From: Pseudanabaena yagii GIHE-NHR1
Lineage (GTDB): Bacteria > Cyanobacteriota > Cyanobacteriia > Pseudanabaenales > Pseudanabaenaceae
DNA length: 51,200 nucleotides
Reading direction: 5' to 3'
Assembly (NCBI RefSeq): GCF_012863495.1
Contig: NZ_JAAVJL010000008.1
Coordinates: forward strand, 1 to 51,200
Shown piece by piece: positions 36,959-44,913 of the stretch. The stretch's first letter is position 1. Every line of letters begins with the position of its first letter. The position numbers and the translations under genes are program-made. The notes under the pieces were generated by a model that saw only the letters and a list, made by a program, of their open reading frames with translations, had not been told where the DNA came from and made no database searches.

Positions 36959-37471
36959 ATGGCTATTTATCTATCCCCTGAGCATCGAATCTCTATGCAA
37001 AGCCACGCCGAAGCAGCTTATCCAGAGGAATGTTGCGGTTTGCTTTTGGGTCTAATCCAATACTCAGATCCTCCTATCAAGATTGTTAGTGAAGTTCAGG
37101 CGATGCGTAATATCTGGAACAAAGAATCGGCTCTTAATTTTCAATTGCCTTCGGGTTCTGATCCTAGTTCCCAAGAAGGGCATGGTGTTAGTAAGATTGA
37201 CCGCTACAGCATCGATCCTCAAGAAATGCTCGGCGTTCAACAAAAGGCACGGGAATGCAGTTTGGAGATTATTGGCATTTATCACTCCCATCCAGATGCT
37301 AGGGCAGTTCCTTCTGCCTTCGATGAGGCGATCGCTTGGCCACTATACTCCTATGCGATCGTTTCTGTTTTTCAAGGGAAAACAGACGATCTGCAAAGCT
37401 GGATGCTTGATGACAAGGGGAACTTCCAAAGTGAGCCGATTCATCTCTTGGCAACTAAGCAGATCCTTTAA
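36959..37471 (+). CDS. JAMM/MPN-domain metalloprotease
   Basis: The 170-residue protein has the full JAMM signature: an early glutamate in AYPEECCGLLLG and H-S-H-P-x6-S-x2-D in HSHPDARAVPSAFD, the zinc site. Bacterial single-domain members (M67, Mec-like) process sulfur-carrier or ubiquitin-like proteins or release cysteine. Length is typical. The gene ends 5 bases from the end of a convergent cyclase gene. Cyanobacterial relatives are often beside moeB/cysK-type genes; none is seen here. Confidence 0.87.
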   Translation: MAIYLSPEHRISMQSHAEAAYPEECCGLLLGLIQYSDPPIKIVSEVQAMRNIWNKESALNFQLPSGSDPSSQEGHGVSKIDRYSIDPQEMLGVQQKARECSLEIIGIYHSHPDARAVPSAFDEAIAWPLYSYAIVSVFQGKTDDLQSWMLDDKGNFQSEPIHLLATKQIL

Positions 37472-37476
37472 AAATG

Positions 37477-38292
37477 TTATCCTGCTGGCACTAACCCAAC
37501 AACTCTTGACCATGCGCCGCTGCCGCCCTTTACTTTGATCGGAAAGCACAGGATAGTACTACCAACTGGTGGAAGCTGGCTCAAGTTGGTTAATTTCTCG
37601 ATTTGACAGTATTTTCGCTTTATCCCTGCAAAATGAGCCGACCATAAACGTTTTGGGTCTTGAAAAGTTGCCCACTCATTGCCAATCATTGGGTAGGGAC
37701 GATCCAAACTCCATGCATCAGTGCCAATCACTCGTACTCCAAGGTCTACAAGATAAAGAACCGCTTCCTCTCCTAATCCACACCCGTAACCAAAAAATTC
37801 TTCTGTACCCCATACTGCATCCGCTCCTGTACAAAAAAGCACTATCTCGCCAGGGGTAATGGTGTGGCTTAATTTCTCTAAGCGCTTCTCTATGTCTTCG
37901 GGTTCGATCAAATAGCCTGTGGGTAGATCCGATACGTCTAAAACGATAGCTTGCCCAGCGAACCAATCCAGTGGAATTTCATCAATTGTCCAAGCAGTCT
38001 GTCCCTCCGAGGTTGGAGCGTAATGCCACGGTGCGTCTAAGTGAGTACTGGCATGAGTTGAGGCTTCAACAATTTCACCCGCAAAGCCAAGTCCATTAGG
38101 AAGAGCGGTTGATGGTATGCCAAACATAAATTCCCACATCTCGGCACAGTCTTGATGCGAGATGCGTTGTATACGGGGAGGAGTGGGTTCGCTTACTGTT
38201 GGTTCAAGTGGACGACTGAGGTCGATTAGTTGAACGTGCTGCCCCAGAAGTGCGACAGTCTTTTGATTAATCAAGGTGCGCTTCTCCTGCAC
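37477..38292 (-). CDS. Cyclase-family metal hydrolase
   Basis: The 271-residue protein belongs to the cyclase family (kynurenine formamidase-like): LIDLSRPLEPTV near the start and the metal-binding HASTHLDAPWH. Members hydrolyse amides or cyclise polyketides; the substrate is unknown here. GTG start at 38292; a TTG at 38274 has a better placed AGGAG, so the real start may be six residues later. It is convergent with the JAMM gene, and both together are bracketed by terminator modules A and B. Confidence 0.82.
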   Translation of the reverse strand: MQEKRTLINQKTVALLGQHVQLIDLSRPLEPTVSEPTPPRIQRISHQDCAEMWEFMFGIPSTALPNGLGFAGEIVEASTHASTHLDAPWHYAPTSEGQTAWTIDEIPLDWFAGQAIVLDVSDLPTGYLIEPEDIEKRLEKLSHTITPGEIVLFCTGADAVWGTEEFFGYGCGLGEEAVLYLVDLGVRVIGTDAWSLDRPYPMIGNEWATFQDPKRLWSAHFAGIKRKYCQIEKLTNLSQLPPVGSTILCFPIKVKGGSGAWSRVVGLVPAG

Positions 38293-38436
38293 AAGTAATA
38301 CTTACTTCACTTTTTATCGTCTCACAGATAACTCTCAAATAGGGGGAAGAGTCATACAATTGTGAGAAATCATCTTTAACAGATGTTCTGATTCCGCAAT
38401 TTCGATGTGCAAGTAGTCATGGATTTGTTCTCAATT

Positions 38437-38470
38437 AAAAAACGAGTCAATCCTCTTAAGAATTGACTCG
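38437..38470 (-). terminator. Intrinsic terminator B, downstream of methyltransferase
   Basis: CGAGTCAAT (38443-38451) pairs with ATTGACTCG (38462-38470), followed on the minus strand by TTTTTT. It belongs to a module of about 92 bases that recurs at 36567-36658. Confidence 0.65.
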
Positions 38471-38508
38471 CTCGGTAGTTTTGGTGTGGTTACTCTCTAG
38501 CTCGGTCG

Positions 38509-39492
38509 CTAGGCTGCCTCTACAAACCATTGGTTAATCATGATTGGCTCCTGATTGACTGTGTGGTTGCCTGATGGAACTGTCTTTACCCAATCAGGAT
38601 ATTTGTAATTTGTTCGATTCATTGCCATCTGTTCAGTTTCTGTGAGTTTACGGAAAATAAGAATATCGGCAACTACTTCTGTGTTGGCAAATCTCTTAAA
38701 GGCGATATCTGGCAATCTAATGGCGGTCACTAGCTCTAACTTACTCGCTAGATATCTCCGAAAGCTAGTATTAGCTGCATCAAGAGTGAAACAACTGGTA
38801 ATTAGAGCTATCAATCCATTTTCTCGCACGAGGTCAGCACATTTGGCTAAAAAATAGTTGTGAATACTGAGGTTCAAGTGGGCATAGCGTGGATCGTAGA
38901 GTTTGTAATTGCCAAAGGGAATGTTGCCGATCGCTAGGTCAAAACTGTTATCACTTAGGCTCACTGTCTCAAATCCCTGAGCGTAAATCAGGGCTTCTGG
39001 GTATAGCAATCTCGCGATTTGGGCAAAGATTGGGTCTAGTTCTATGCCTACCCATTGAGATCGCTCTCTCATCAGTGCGGGCTGGCATCCCATAAACGAT
39101 AGGGTGTTGCACGCTGGTTCGACGATCGCTCCACCTGTGAAGCCGATATCACTGAGAATATCCCACATGGCGCGGATTACTTCAAAGCTCGTTTGGTAGG
39201 CGGTTGCCGTTGCGGATTTGGCGGCTTGGATTTCGGCTTTGGTCAATAGTTGGCTCAGTTTTTCATGGCATCGATGCTGCCATGTGTTGCCTTGATGATT
39301 GGCTTTCACCCAGATATCGGTGAGGGTTCCCCATCCCGATGCTTTGGCGAGTTCTACCTGTTGTTGCTGTGTTGCTGTTGATATTGATTTGCTTAGGGCG
39401 ATCGCAGCGACGGTTGCTTCTGCTTTTACTCGCAATGGGCTATCAAAATGCTGCTCGATTTCTGGCGTGATCTCAAATATGGGTTGGTACAT
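38509..39492 (-). CDS. Adenine-type DNA methyltransferase, small
   Basis: The ATG at 39492 is preferred; the longer frame to 39591 would run through a terminator. The product is 327 residues, with a SAM-binding motif (GGAIVEPACNTLSF), an acidic loop (IELDPIF) and a motif IV-like LAIGNIPFGNYKLYD in place of NPPY. It is similar to the methylase halves of large plasmid and phage methylase-helicase proteins, but no helicase is attached. It may modify plasmid DNA to avoid restriction; that is inference from context. Confidence 0.78.
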   Translation of the reverse strand: MYQPIFEITPEIEQHFDSPLRVKAEATVAAIALSKSISTATQQQQVELAKASGWGTLTDIWVKANHQGNTWQHRCHEKLSQLLTKAEIQAAKSATATAYQTSFEVIRAMWDILSDIGFTGGAIVEPACNTLSFMGCQPALMRERSQWVGIELDPIFAQIARLLYPEALIYAQGFETVSLSDNSFDLAIGNIPFGNYKLYDPRYAHLNLSIHNYFLAKCADLVRENGLIALITSCFTLDAANTSFRRYLASKLELVTAIRLPDIAFKRFANTEVVADILIFRKLTETEQMAMNRTNYKYPDWVKTVPSGNHTVNQEPIMINQWFVEAA

Positions 39493-39540
39493 GATTGGCT
39501 TTTTCCCTAGTTTTTGTTCTTGCGAACAAGCGCTAGCCAT

Positions 39541-39577
39541 AAAAAAGGACACGACTTTAGCTGTCATGTCCTTTTTT
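39541..39577. terminator. Strong bidirectional hairpin terminator
   Basis: An almost perfect palindrome, AAAAAAGGACA with TGTCCTTTTTT as arms around a short centre, lies between the end of the Rpn-like gene and the methyltransferase start. It supports the later start of the methyltransferase. Confidence 0.75.
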
Positions 39578-39597
39578 AGATATTGGTTCAAAATCCT

Positions 39598-40488
39598 TTA
39601 GTTGCCTTTGCCTTTGGTTTTTAACCAGTTGTTTAGGTCGGCGATCGTCTCTAGGTCAAATAATGCTTCAGCTAAATTTTCTAACTGCTTTGCCGATAGT
39701 TTATTCACCTTGCCCCTCAAACTTGGGGTGATCTGTCCAAACTTGCGACCAAGCATCCGCAGCAACATCGTGGATTGCCCTTTTACTAGTCCGCGTTGCT
39801 CGCCTAGCTTTAAGCCACGTTGCTCACCACGCTGTTCGCCTTCTTCTCTTGCCTCTTGATATACTCGCGTTTGCTTTAAATCGCTGTATGTAAACATTGC
39901 TTCAATCTCCTGCCGACTGAGTTTTGGGAATTTATATACCAACACTGTCTCTATTAATTCTAGTACCTGCTCTTGGATTTCGGTATTGTTTTCTTGCTCA
40001 ATCTTTTCACCTAGTTGTCTTGCCTTAGTTATAGCTTGACTTTCATTAGACAAGATGAGCTGAATAATACCGATCGCAAAGGAGTCTGTCTCTCGCTCTA
40101 GCAGGTCTTCTAGGTAGACTCGCCGTATCCTCTGGCAGTCGAACATTTCCTGTACATGGCTTCTTGGCTCTGGTTCATAACTGCGCCTCGCAAAGATGGC
40201 GATCGCTTGCCATTCTTGTGCGGGACGGTATTGGTTTAGGTACAGATATATCTCGGATAGGTATTCCCAGTAAAAGTCTTCCTTTTGCTGAAACTGGACT
40301 TCAAGTAAATATATCGGTTTGTCTTTGGCTTTTGGGCTAAATATGCCATCAAACCGAAAGGCTTTTTCTTTCACTTCTACTGAGCTAAATTCATAGCCTT
40401 CTGCTTCAGCAATCGGGCGTTCGATTAGCTCAAACAGTAGGGTGTGAAAGGTGTTGAATAATTGAAAGAAGAGCGTATCAGTTTTCAT
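39598..40488 (-). CDS. Rpn/DUF2887-family PD-(D/E)XK nuclease-like protein
   Basis: ATG at 40488 is preferred to a GTG two codons upstream. The 296-residue protein has the Rpn/DUF2887 plan: an N-terminal PD-(D/E)XK-like core (FRFDGIFSPK, IYLLEVQFQ), a repetitive linker with GEQRGEQRGLKLGEQRGLVK, and a DUF4351-like end (LLRMLGRKFGQITPS, LNNWLK). Such proteins are very common in cyanobacteria and are linked to recA-independent recombination and to transposon-like spread. Terminators bound it on both sides, so it is transcribed alone. Confidence 0.85.
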   Translation of the reverse strand: MKTDTLFFQLFNTFHTLLFELIERPIAEAEGYEFSSVEVKEKAFRFDGIFSPKAKDKPIYLLEVQFQQKEDFYWEYLSEIYLYLNQYRPAQEWQAIAIFARRSYEPEPRSHVQEMFDCQRIRRVYLEDLLERETDSFAIGIIQLILSNESQAITKARQLGEKIEQENNTEIQEQVLELIETVLVYKFPKLSRQEIEAMFTYSDLKQTRVYQEAREEGEQRGEQRGLKLGEQRGLVKGQSTMLLRMLGRKFGQITPSLRGKVNKLSAKQLENLAEALFDLETIADLNNWLKTKGKGN

Positions 40489-40552
40489 ATCCACTTAGTT
40501 TATCAAAGTTTGGGATTGGGAAATTCTTTTTTTCTAGAAGATAGATAATCAA

Positions 40553-40575
40553 GGAGATAAAGCTGCTTTATCTCC
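40553..40575 (-). terminator. Hairpin after the 202-residue gene
   Basis: GGAGATAAAG and CTTTATCTCC form a perfect 10-bp stem with a CTG loop, three bases after the stop codon. The T-tract on the minus strand is weak. Confidence 0.55.
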
Positions 40576-40578
40576 TTT

Positions 40579-41187
40579 CTAAGCAGCGACTAGTTCGCAA
40601 ACTATGGTCTTTTGATGTGTTTTCAGCGAAGCTGTGTATTCGCCCACCAATACTTTGGCGGAGTCTTTGGCTACGAGTCCTAACAGGTATGGCTTTTTCC
40701 TGCTTTTACGGATGACTTCTATCTGATATCTGCCATCCTCTTGGCGTTGTGATACAACAATGGGAATACAGGCATGTTCTCCATTTCCTGTCCATTTGGT
40801 TGAGGCAAGTTCTCCATACTGAGCGCCTACTACTTGCAAGCGCATCAGTTGATTGTCATGGAGGCGAGCGCAGATCTCTGGCAGGAACATATTGAAGACT
40901 ACACTTGCAGTTCCATGATCGCCGTTGTGACTGGCTTGCCACATCGCAGCGGCACAGGTTTGGGCGGTTTTCTCGCTTTTGTTGCGTAGTTTCTCGCCTA
41001 GTCCTTTTGCCCATTGCACGGCGGCTCTGAGGATTTTCTTGCGAGATTCCCGATCGCTTGATAGTTTCATCGCTTCCCTGATCTTGCTGGTATATTCATC
41101 GCGTCGGGTGATCGCTCTTTTGTAAAGCGTTTCGTTCGGTTTGATGAATAGTTCGCGGAATTCGAGTAGGGTGAGCTGGCGTTGCAT
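40579..41187 (-). CDS. Hypothetical protein
   Basis: The 202-residue protein begins MQRQLTLLEFRELFIK and has a helical N-terminal half rich in Lys and Arg (RDEYTSKIREAMKLSSDRES) and a beta-rich C-terminal half (GRYQIEVIRKSRKKPYLLGL, VLVGEYTASL). No family is recognised. It has a terminator-like hairpin after it and may start a leftward set with the Rpn-like gene. Confidence 0.55.
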   Translation of the reverse strand: MQRQLTLLEFRELFIKPNETLYKRAITRRDEYTSKIREAMKLSSDRESRKKILRAAVQWAKGLGEKLRNKSEKTAQTCAAAMWQASHNGDHGTASVVFNMFLPEICARLHDNQLMRLQVVGAQYGELASTKWTGNGEHACIPIVVSQRQEDGRYQIEVIRKSRKKPYLLGLVAKDSAKVLVGEYTASLKTHQKTIVCELVAA

Positions 41188-41243
41188 AAATGAGGGATGA
41201 ATGAGTAAATATTAAAGATAACGAGTTTAAGCAATGAAAAACA

Positions 41244-41363
41244 ATGAAATGTCCAAAGTGTGGTTCAACACATATTCGTAAAAATGGGAAACGAGGAGAC
41301 AAACAAAATCATATTTGCGCTGATTGCGGTCGTCAGTTCATTGATCATTACCTGATTGACTGA
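41244..41363 (+). pseudogene. IS1-type InsA N-terminal remnant
   Basis: MKCPKCGSTHIRKNGKRGD followed by CADCGRQF is the zinc-ribbon start of IS1-family InsA. The frame ends in a stop formed by the left end of the IS at 41351. The rest of the element is missing. Confidence 0.75.
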
Positions 41364-42665
41364 CAAAAGTGGTAAGAGAAGTTGCGAGAAAGTATACAGA
41401 GATTGAATTTGAGTAAAAAAGAGGCGTATGCTGTTTTTTGAAGAAAAAGGAGCATAGGACAAATGACCCAAAACGCCTCACGTATCTATAATGAACTAAT
41501 AAAATTCGGGAGTCAATACAGCCAGTGGTCAGATGTGCGCCATTTGGGAGTAATGGCGTGGATGATGGTGGGAATGATCGCCACAGGGAGTGTGAATTTA
41601 ACGAAGTGGTTAAGCCATATCAACACAAAAGCATTGATCGCCCAAAGCACGCAAAGACAACTATCAAGATGGCTGAACAATCCGCGCATAAATCCAGCTA
41701 AGCTATACAGTCCAGTAATCAAAGAGTTAATCGCTAAATGGAAAGAGCCAGAAATATATCTGAGTTTTGATACCAGTCAACTGTGGGAAGAATACAGCAT
41801 GATCCGATTGTGTGTAGTTCATCAGGGAAGAGCTTTACCGTTATGTTGGCGTGTAATCAAACATCGCAGTAGTAGTGTGGAGATGAGTAGCTATCAAGAC
41901 ATGCTCAAACGCGCATCGAAACTGTTGCCCGTGAATGTCAAAGTAGTTTTATTAGCAGACCGAGCATTTGCTAATCCAGAACTGGTGCGCTATGTGTGGG
42001 AATTAAAATGGCAATGTCGGATTCGGATCAAGGGTAATTTCTGGATATATGCCCCCAAGCATGGCTGGCAAACAGTCAAACAATTACATCTTCGTCTTGG
42101 TGAAGCTAAGTTGATCCACAATGTTAAAGTTCACAAAACTGAGTCCAAGCGTCTTACCGATGTGCATATTGCGGCGGCTTGGGAATCTGGGAGCCGAGAG
42201 TATTGGTATATTCTCAGTACTGAACCTACCACACTCCAAACTTTTTGGGAGTATGGTCTGAGATTCGATATTGAGGAGAATTTCTTGGATGATAAATCTA
42301 ATGGCTTTGATTTAGAATCTTCGCGTTTACGTTCGGCTCCTGCCATTTCTCGCCTTTGTTTTGTGATAGCACTGACCACCTTGTTTTTAACGGCTCAAGG
42401 ACTGGCGGTTGCTGATTCTGGCTATCGTCGTTTGGTTGATCCTCATTGGTTTCGTGGGCTTAGTTATCTCAAGATTGGCTGGAACTGGATTCACACCGCT
42501 ATCACTAAAAACTGGGCTTTCTTGCCTTTCTACTCTTTTACTTCTTATCTTGACTCTCACCCTGCTATTGCTTCTCGTCGAAAACATCTTCAGAAATTAT
42601 TCCGCATTGAGTTCTATGCTTCTACTCTCGACTATGCTTCATAGACTTTTGTCAGTCAATCAGGC
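41351..42665 (+). mobile_element. IS4-like insertion sequence, 1,315 bp
   Basis: The ends are perfect 20-bp inverted repeats (CCTGATTGACTGACAAAAGT at 41351-41370 and its reverse complement at 42646-42665). One intact transposase gene is inside. The flanks (GATCATTA and CCTTGAGG) do not match, so there is no visible target duplication, and the genes on the two sides are different: DNA was lost on at least one side. Confidence 0.9.
41463..42644 (+). CDS. IS4-like DDE transposase
   Basis: The 393-residue protein has the three acidic motifs of an IS4-type DDE domain: YLSFDTSQLWEE, VVLLADRAFANPELV and FDIEENFLDDKSNG. No frameshift is present; the gene fills the element. There is no HIP1 site. Confidence 0.88.
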   Translation: MTQNASRIYNELIKFGSQYSQWSDVRHLGVMAWMMVGMIATGSVNLTKWLSHINTKALIAQSTQRQLSRWLNNPRINPAKLYSPVIKELIAKWKEPEIYLSFDTSQLWEEYSMIRLCVVHQGRALPLCWRVIKHRSSSVEMSSYQDMLKRASKLLPVNVKVVLLADRAFANPELVRYVWELKWQCRIRIKGNFWIYAPKHGWQTVKQLHLRLGEAKLIHNVKVHKTESKRLTDVHIAAAWESGSREYWYILSTEPTTLQTFWEYGLRFDIEENFLDDKSNGFDLESSRLRSAPAISRLCFVIALTTLFLTAQGLAVADSGYRRLVDPHWFRGLSYLKIGWNWIHTAITKNWAFLPFYSFTSYLDSHPAIASRRKHLQKLFRIEFYASTLDYAS

Positions 42666-42891
42666 CTTGAGGACGCATTCTAATCGAACAAAAATCGCTT
42701 TTGGGTGTAATACCAATTTTTCCTATATCAACTTTTTCTATAATCTTTACTGTATTGTCTAAAAAGGCTTCGAGATGAAAACCTTCATCAGGATGCCAAG
42801 TCATAACTCCTCGTCCTTGATAGAGACTACCTTCATAATGAAAGTAAAGTAACTCCAATATAAATTTAGTCTCTTGAAAGTAATTGTCCAT
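42666..42891 (-). pseudogene. Truncated hypothetical gene, 3' end lost to IS
   Basis: The ATG at 42891 opens MDNYFQETKFILELLYFHYE and continues to RMRPQG, after which the codons come from the IS end (LID-stop). About 75 residues of a longer protein remain. The kept part includes VMTWHPDEGFHLEAFLD. No family is recognised. A second IS is 47 bases upstream. Confidence 0.6.
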
Positions 42892-42945
42892 TGGTAGATA
42901 AGCTATAAAAAACTATTAATCGGTAAGCTCTTATTTTTGGTAGTG

Positions 42946-43358
42946 TTAAAGAGGTAAGGATGAGTTGTAATGGTGAGCAAAGAAGAAAATAGCACCGATA
43001 TGATTTTCTAATTTTTTAGAAAACGAAAGTGTCTTTCTTACTAGTCGTCCAACTCTCTGCCTCAAAGTGCAGTTAAGTCTCTCAATATAGGAGTATGACC
43101 AGTTTCTTTGCCAACAGGACGATGACGCTGAGCAGGGAATACAAGAGCATAAGCAGTCCAGAAATCAGTATAAGCTATTGAACATTGGCGATAAACGGCA
43201 GGTAAAGAAGCCCATAAACACCTAGCACTATTTTCATCTCGACTGCCTACATAAATTCCAATAATTTCTCTAGTCAATTGATCTATGGCAATCCAAACCC
43301 ATTGTTTATTGCCCTTGTTACCAACAAACGACAGTTCGACAAGCTCACTGACCACCAC
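42946..43358 (-). pseudogene. IS1-type InsB with frameshifts
   Basis: ELSFVGNKGNKQWVWIAID through [11 protein letters not shown] is IS1-type InsB. After GHT the frame breaks; the expected continuation ([20 protein letters not shown], then [14 protein letters not shown]) is found in another frame down to the stop at 42946. A further disturbance lies near the start (CDEMW is followed by an extra segment). InsB is inactive. Confidence 0.78.
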
Positions 43359-43377
43359 ATTTCATCACATTGAATGG

Positions 43378-43674
43378 TCAACTTGCCTTTTTTTTGACAC
43401 TAACATCTAAATTTCGTGCTACTCCACGAAATTTACCATTTACATAGCTTTGTAACCATTGGAGTGAAACACCTGTAATCCTTACTATTGCTCTTAGTGA
43501 TACTCGTTCTAGCATGAGCTTTTCAATCAATGCTTTTGTTTCATCGGAGATTGGCTTATTCTTGGGTTCTAAACTAAATTGACGATCACAATCACGACAT
43601 TTATGATTTTGCTTACCATGTCGAGTTAAGCCATTAAGCACGATATTCTCACTTTCACATCTAGGGCATCTCAT
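43378..43674 (-). CDS. insA: IS1-type InsA
   Basis: The 98-residue protein has the InsA zinc-ribbon start (MRCPRCESENIVLNG, CRDCDRQF) and the HTH middle (LERVSLRAIVRITGVSLQWL). Near its end is an eight-adenine run, the place where IS1 elements shift -1 to make the InsAB transposase. In this copy the following insB is broken. Confidence 0.82.
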   Translation of the reverse strand: MRCPRCESENIVLNGLTRHGKQNHKCRDCDRQFSLEPKNKPISDETKALIEKLMLERVSLRAIVRITGVSLQWLQSYVNGKFRGVARNLDVSVKKKAS

Positions 43675-43740
43675 TTCTACTTCTCATTTCCTTACTTTTT
43701 TCTTTCCCTTTTAGTCTATCCTTACCTCTTGATCACTACC

Positions 43741-43838
43741 TTATTTTGTAGTGCAAATCTAACATATAAATTTGACAACCCTCATAAATCTCATTTGTGA
43801 TCGCTTTTATCTACAAGGCTCCTTTAGCGATCGCAAAA
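43741..43838. other. Short gap with no gene
   Basis: Contains the right target duplication of the IS1-type element and one HIP1 site just before the FGE stop. Nothing else is seen. Confidence 0.4.
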
Positions 43839-44834
43839 TTATTCAGTAGCAATAACTAAGCGAAACCCAATATGAGTAGTTCCCGTATCGGGAGACTCGG
43901 ACTCCCGCGCCGTAGGACGATAACGACTACAGTAATTGGGAGCGCAGAGATAGGAGCCACCCTTGATCACATGTAACACTGACTCATCGGGCTTTTTTTG
44001 GTCAAAACTTTTATGGCGATCGCTAGCGATCGGATTATGCTGATGCGCCATGCGATCGTGTCCAAACTCAAAGAAATCAGAAGTCCATTCCCAAACATTA
44101 CCTGTCATATCATAGAGACCATAAGCATTAGGAGGGAACGAACCAACAGGCGCTAAACCCTTATATCCATCAGCTTTAGTATTAAAAAATGGAAAAATCC
44201 CCTGCCAAGTATTCGCTTTCTTCTCTGAGTACTGATCGCCCCAAGTATAGGTCGTACCATCTAATCCCCCTCGTGCTGCATATTCCCATTGCGCTTCTGT
44301 AGGAATAGACTTGCCAATCCACTTCGCATAGGCTTCTGCATCTTTATAAGCAGTATGCACAACAGGATAATTATCTTTCCCCTTAATAGAACTATCTTTT
44401 CCAAAAGGATGCTGCCAATTTGCACCCACTGTCCAACTCCACCAACTCAGAAATGGTACTTGCTGAGCATCTTCCTTAGGTGGTTGAAAGACTAAAGAAC
44501 CTGCTAAGCGTTGCTCATCAGGTAGATCGGGAAATTCTTCTTTTGACAAAGGAATCTCTGCAATAGTCTTGTAACCAGTGGCCTTCACAAATTTAGCAAA
44601 TTCAGCATTGGTGATTTCATGCTGATCCATACAAAAACTGCTCACGCTGACATTATCGGCAGCTTTCTCTTCAGGAAAGCGATCGCTATCCGACCCCATC
44701 CGAAAAGTGCCACCATGAATAAACACCATCCCATCAGGACAAGAGTTAGCAGCAAAAACTGGCGGCGCGATCGCGAGAAGGCAGACAAGTAAAAAGTAAA
44801 AAGTAAAAAGTAAAAACCTATTTTGCACTATCAA
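43839..44834 (-). CDS. Exported formylglycine-generating enzyme-like protein
   Basis: The 331-residue protein starts with a signal peptide (FYFLLVCLLAIAPPVFAA) and then the FGE-sulfatase domain (DGMVFIHGGTFRMGSD, SIPTEAQWEYAARGG, DMTGNVWEWTSD). It keeps both catalytic cysteines in YLCAPNYCSRYRPTARES, spaced as in true FGE (C-x4-C), which oxidise a sulfatase cysteine to formylglycine using oxygen and copper. Many relatives lack these, so a real activating role is likely. TTG at 44834 or GTG at 44828 is the start; an in-frame stop lies just upstream. The sulfatase itself is not in the window. Confidence 0.83.
   Translation of the reverse strand: MIVQNRFLLFTFYFLLVCLLAIAPPVFAANSCPDGMVFIHGGTFRMGSDSDRFPEEKAADNVSVSSFCMDQHEITNAEFAKFVKATGYKTIAEIPLSKEEFPDLPDEQRLAGSLVFQPPKEDAQQVPFLSWWSWTVGANWQHPFGKDSSIKGKDNYPVVHTAYKDAEAYAKWIGKSIPTEAQWEYAARGGLDGTTYTWGDQYSEKKANTWQGIFPFFNTKADGYKGLAPVGSFPPNAYGLYDMTGNVWEWTSDFFEFGHDRMAHQHNPIASDRHKSFDQKKPDESVLHVIKGGSYLCAPNYCSRYRPTARESESPDTGTTHIGFRLVIATE
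44787..44817. repeat. Heptanucleotide tandem repeat within the signal-peptide coding region
   Basis: About four copies of AAGTAAA (minus strand TTTTTAC) lie here. In frame they encode the hydrophobic stretch LLFTFYFLL of the FGE signal peptide. Short tandem heptamers of this type occur in cyanobacterial genomes. Confidence 0.7.
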
Positions 44835-44839
44835 TCATC

Positions 44840-44912
44840 CAAAACCCAATCACCAATTACCCAAAAGCCAAAAGCCAAAAGCTAATCGCTAACAGCTAAA
44901 AGCTATTACCCA
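44840..44912. repeat. Degenerate tandem repeats between FGE and SDR genes
   Basis: Three direct copies of CCAAAAG (from 44869) are followed by related CTAA/GCTAAAAGCTA units. It lies between two leftward genes. No regulatory function is evident. Confidence 0.5.
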
Positions 44913-44913
44913 A

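Larger units (their letters stand above)
42939..43740 (-). mobile_element. IS1-family element, 802 bp, decayed
   Basis: The inverted ends start GGTAGTG and share AAGAGGTAAGGAT (42939 inward, and 43740 inward on the other strand). The flanking 8 bases are TTATTTTT and TTATTTTG, an almost perfect target duplication. The element contains insA and a damaged insB. Confidence 0.85.

Noticed and set aside
36579-38518. Integron attC sites in the terminator modules
   Set aside because: The hairpins have T-runs and gene-end positions of terminators; no attC core sites or integrase gene were seen.
39493-39591. N-terminal extension of the methyltransferase
   Set aside because: It would start ahead of and read through a strong terminator hairpin, and the extra residues do not look conserved.
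44787-44912. Tandem repeats that might be a CRISPR array
   Set aside because: The units are 7 bases long with no spacers, so they are simple heptamer repeats.
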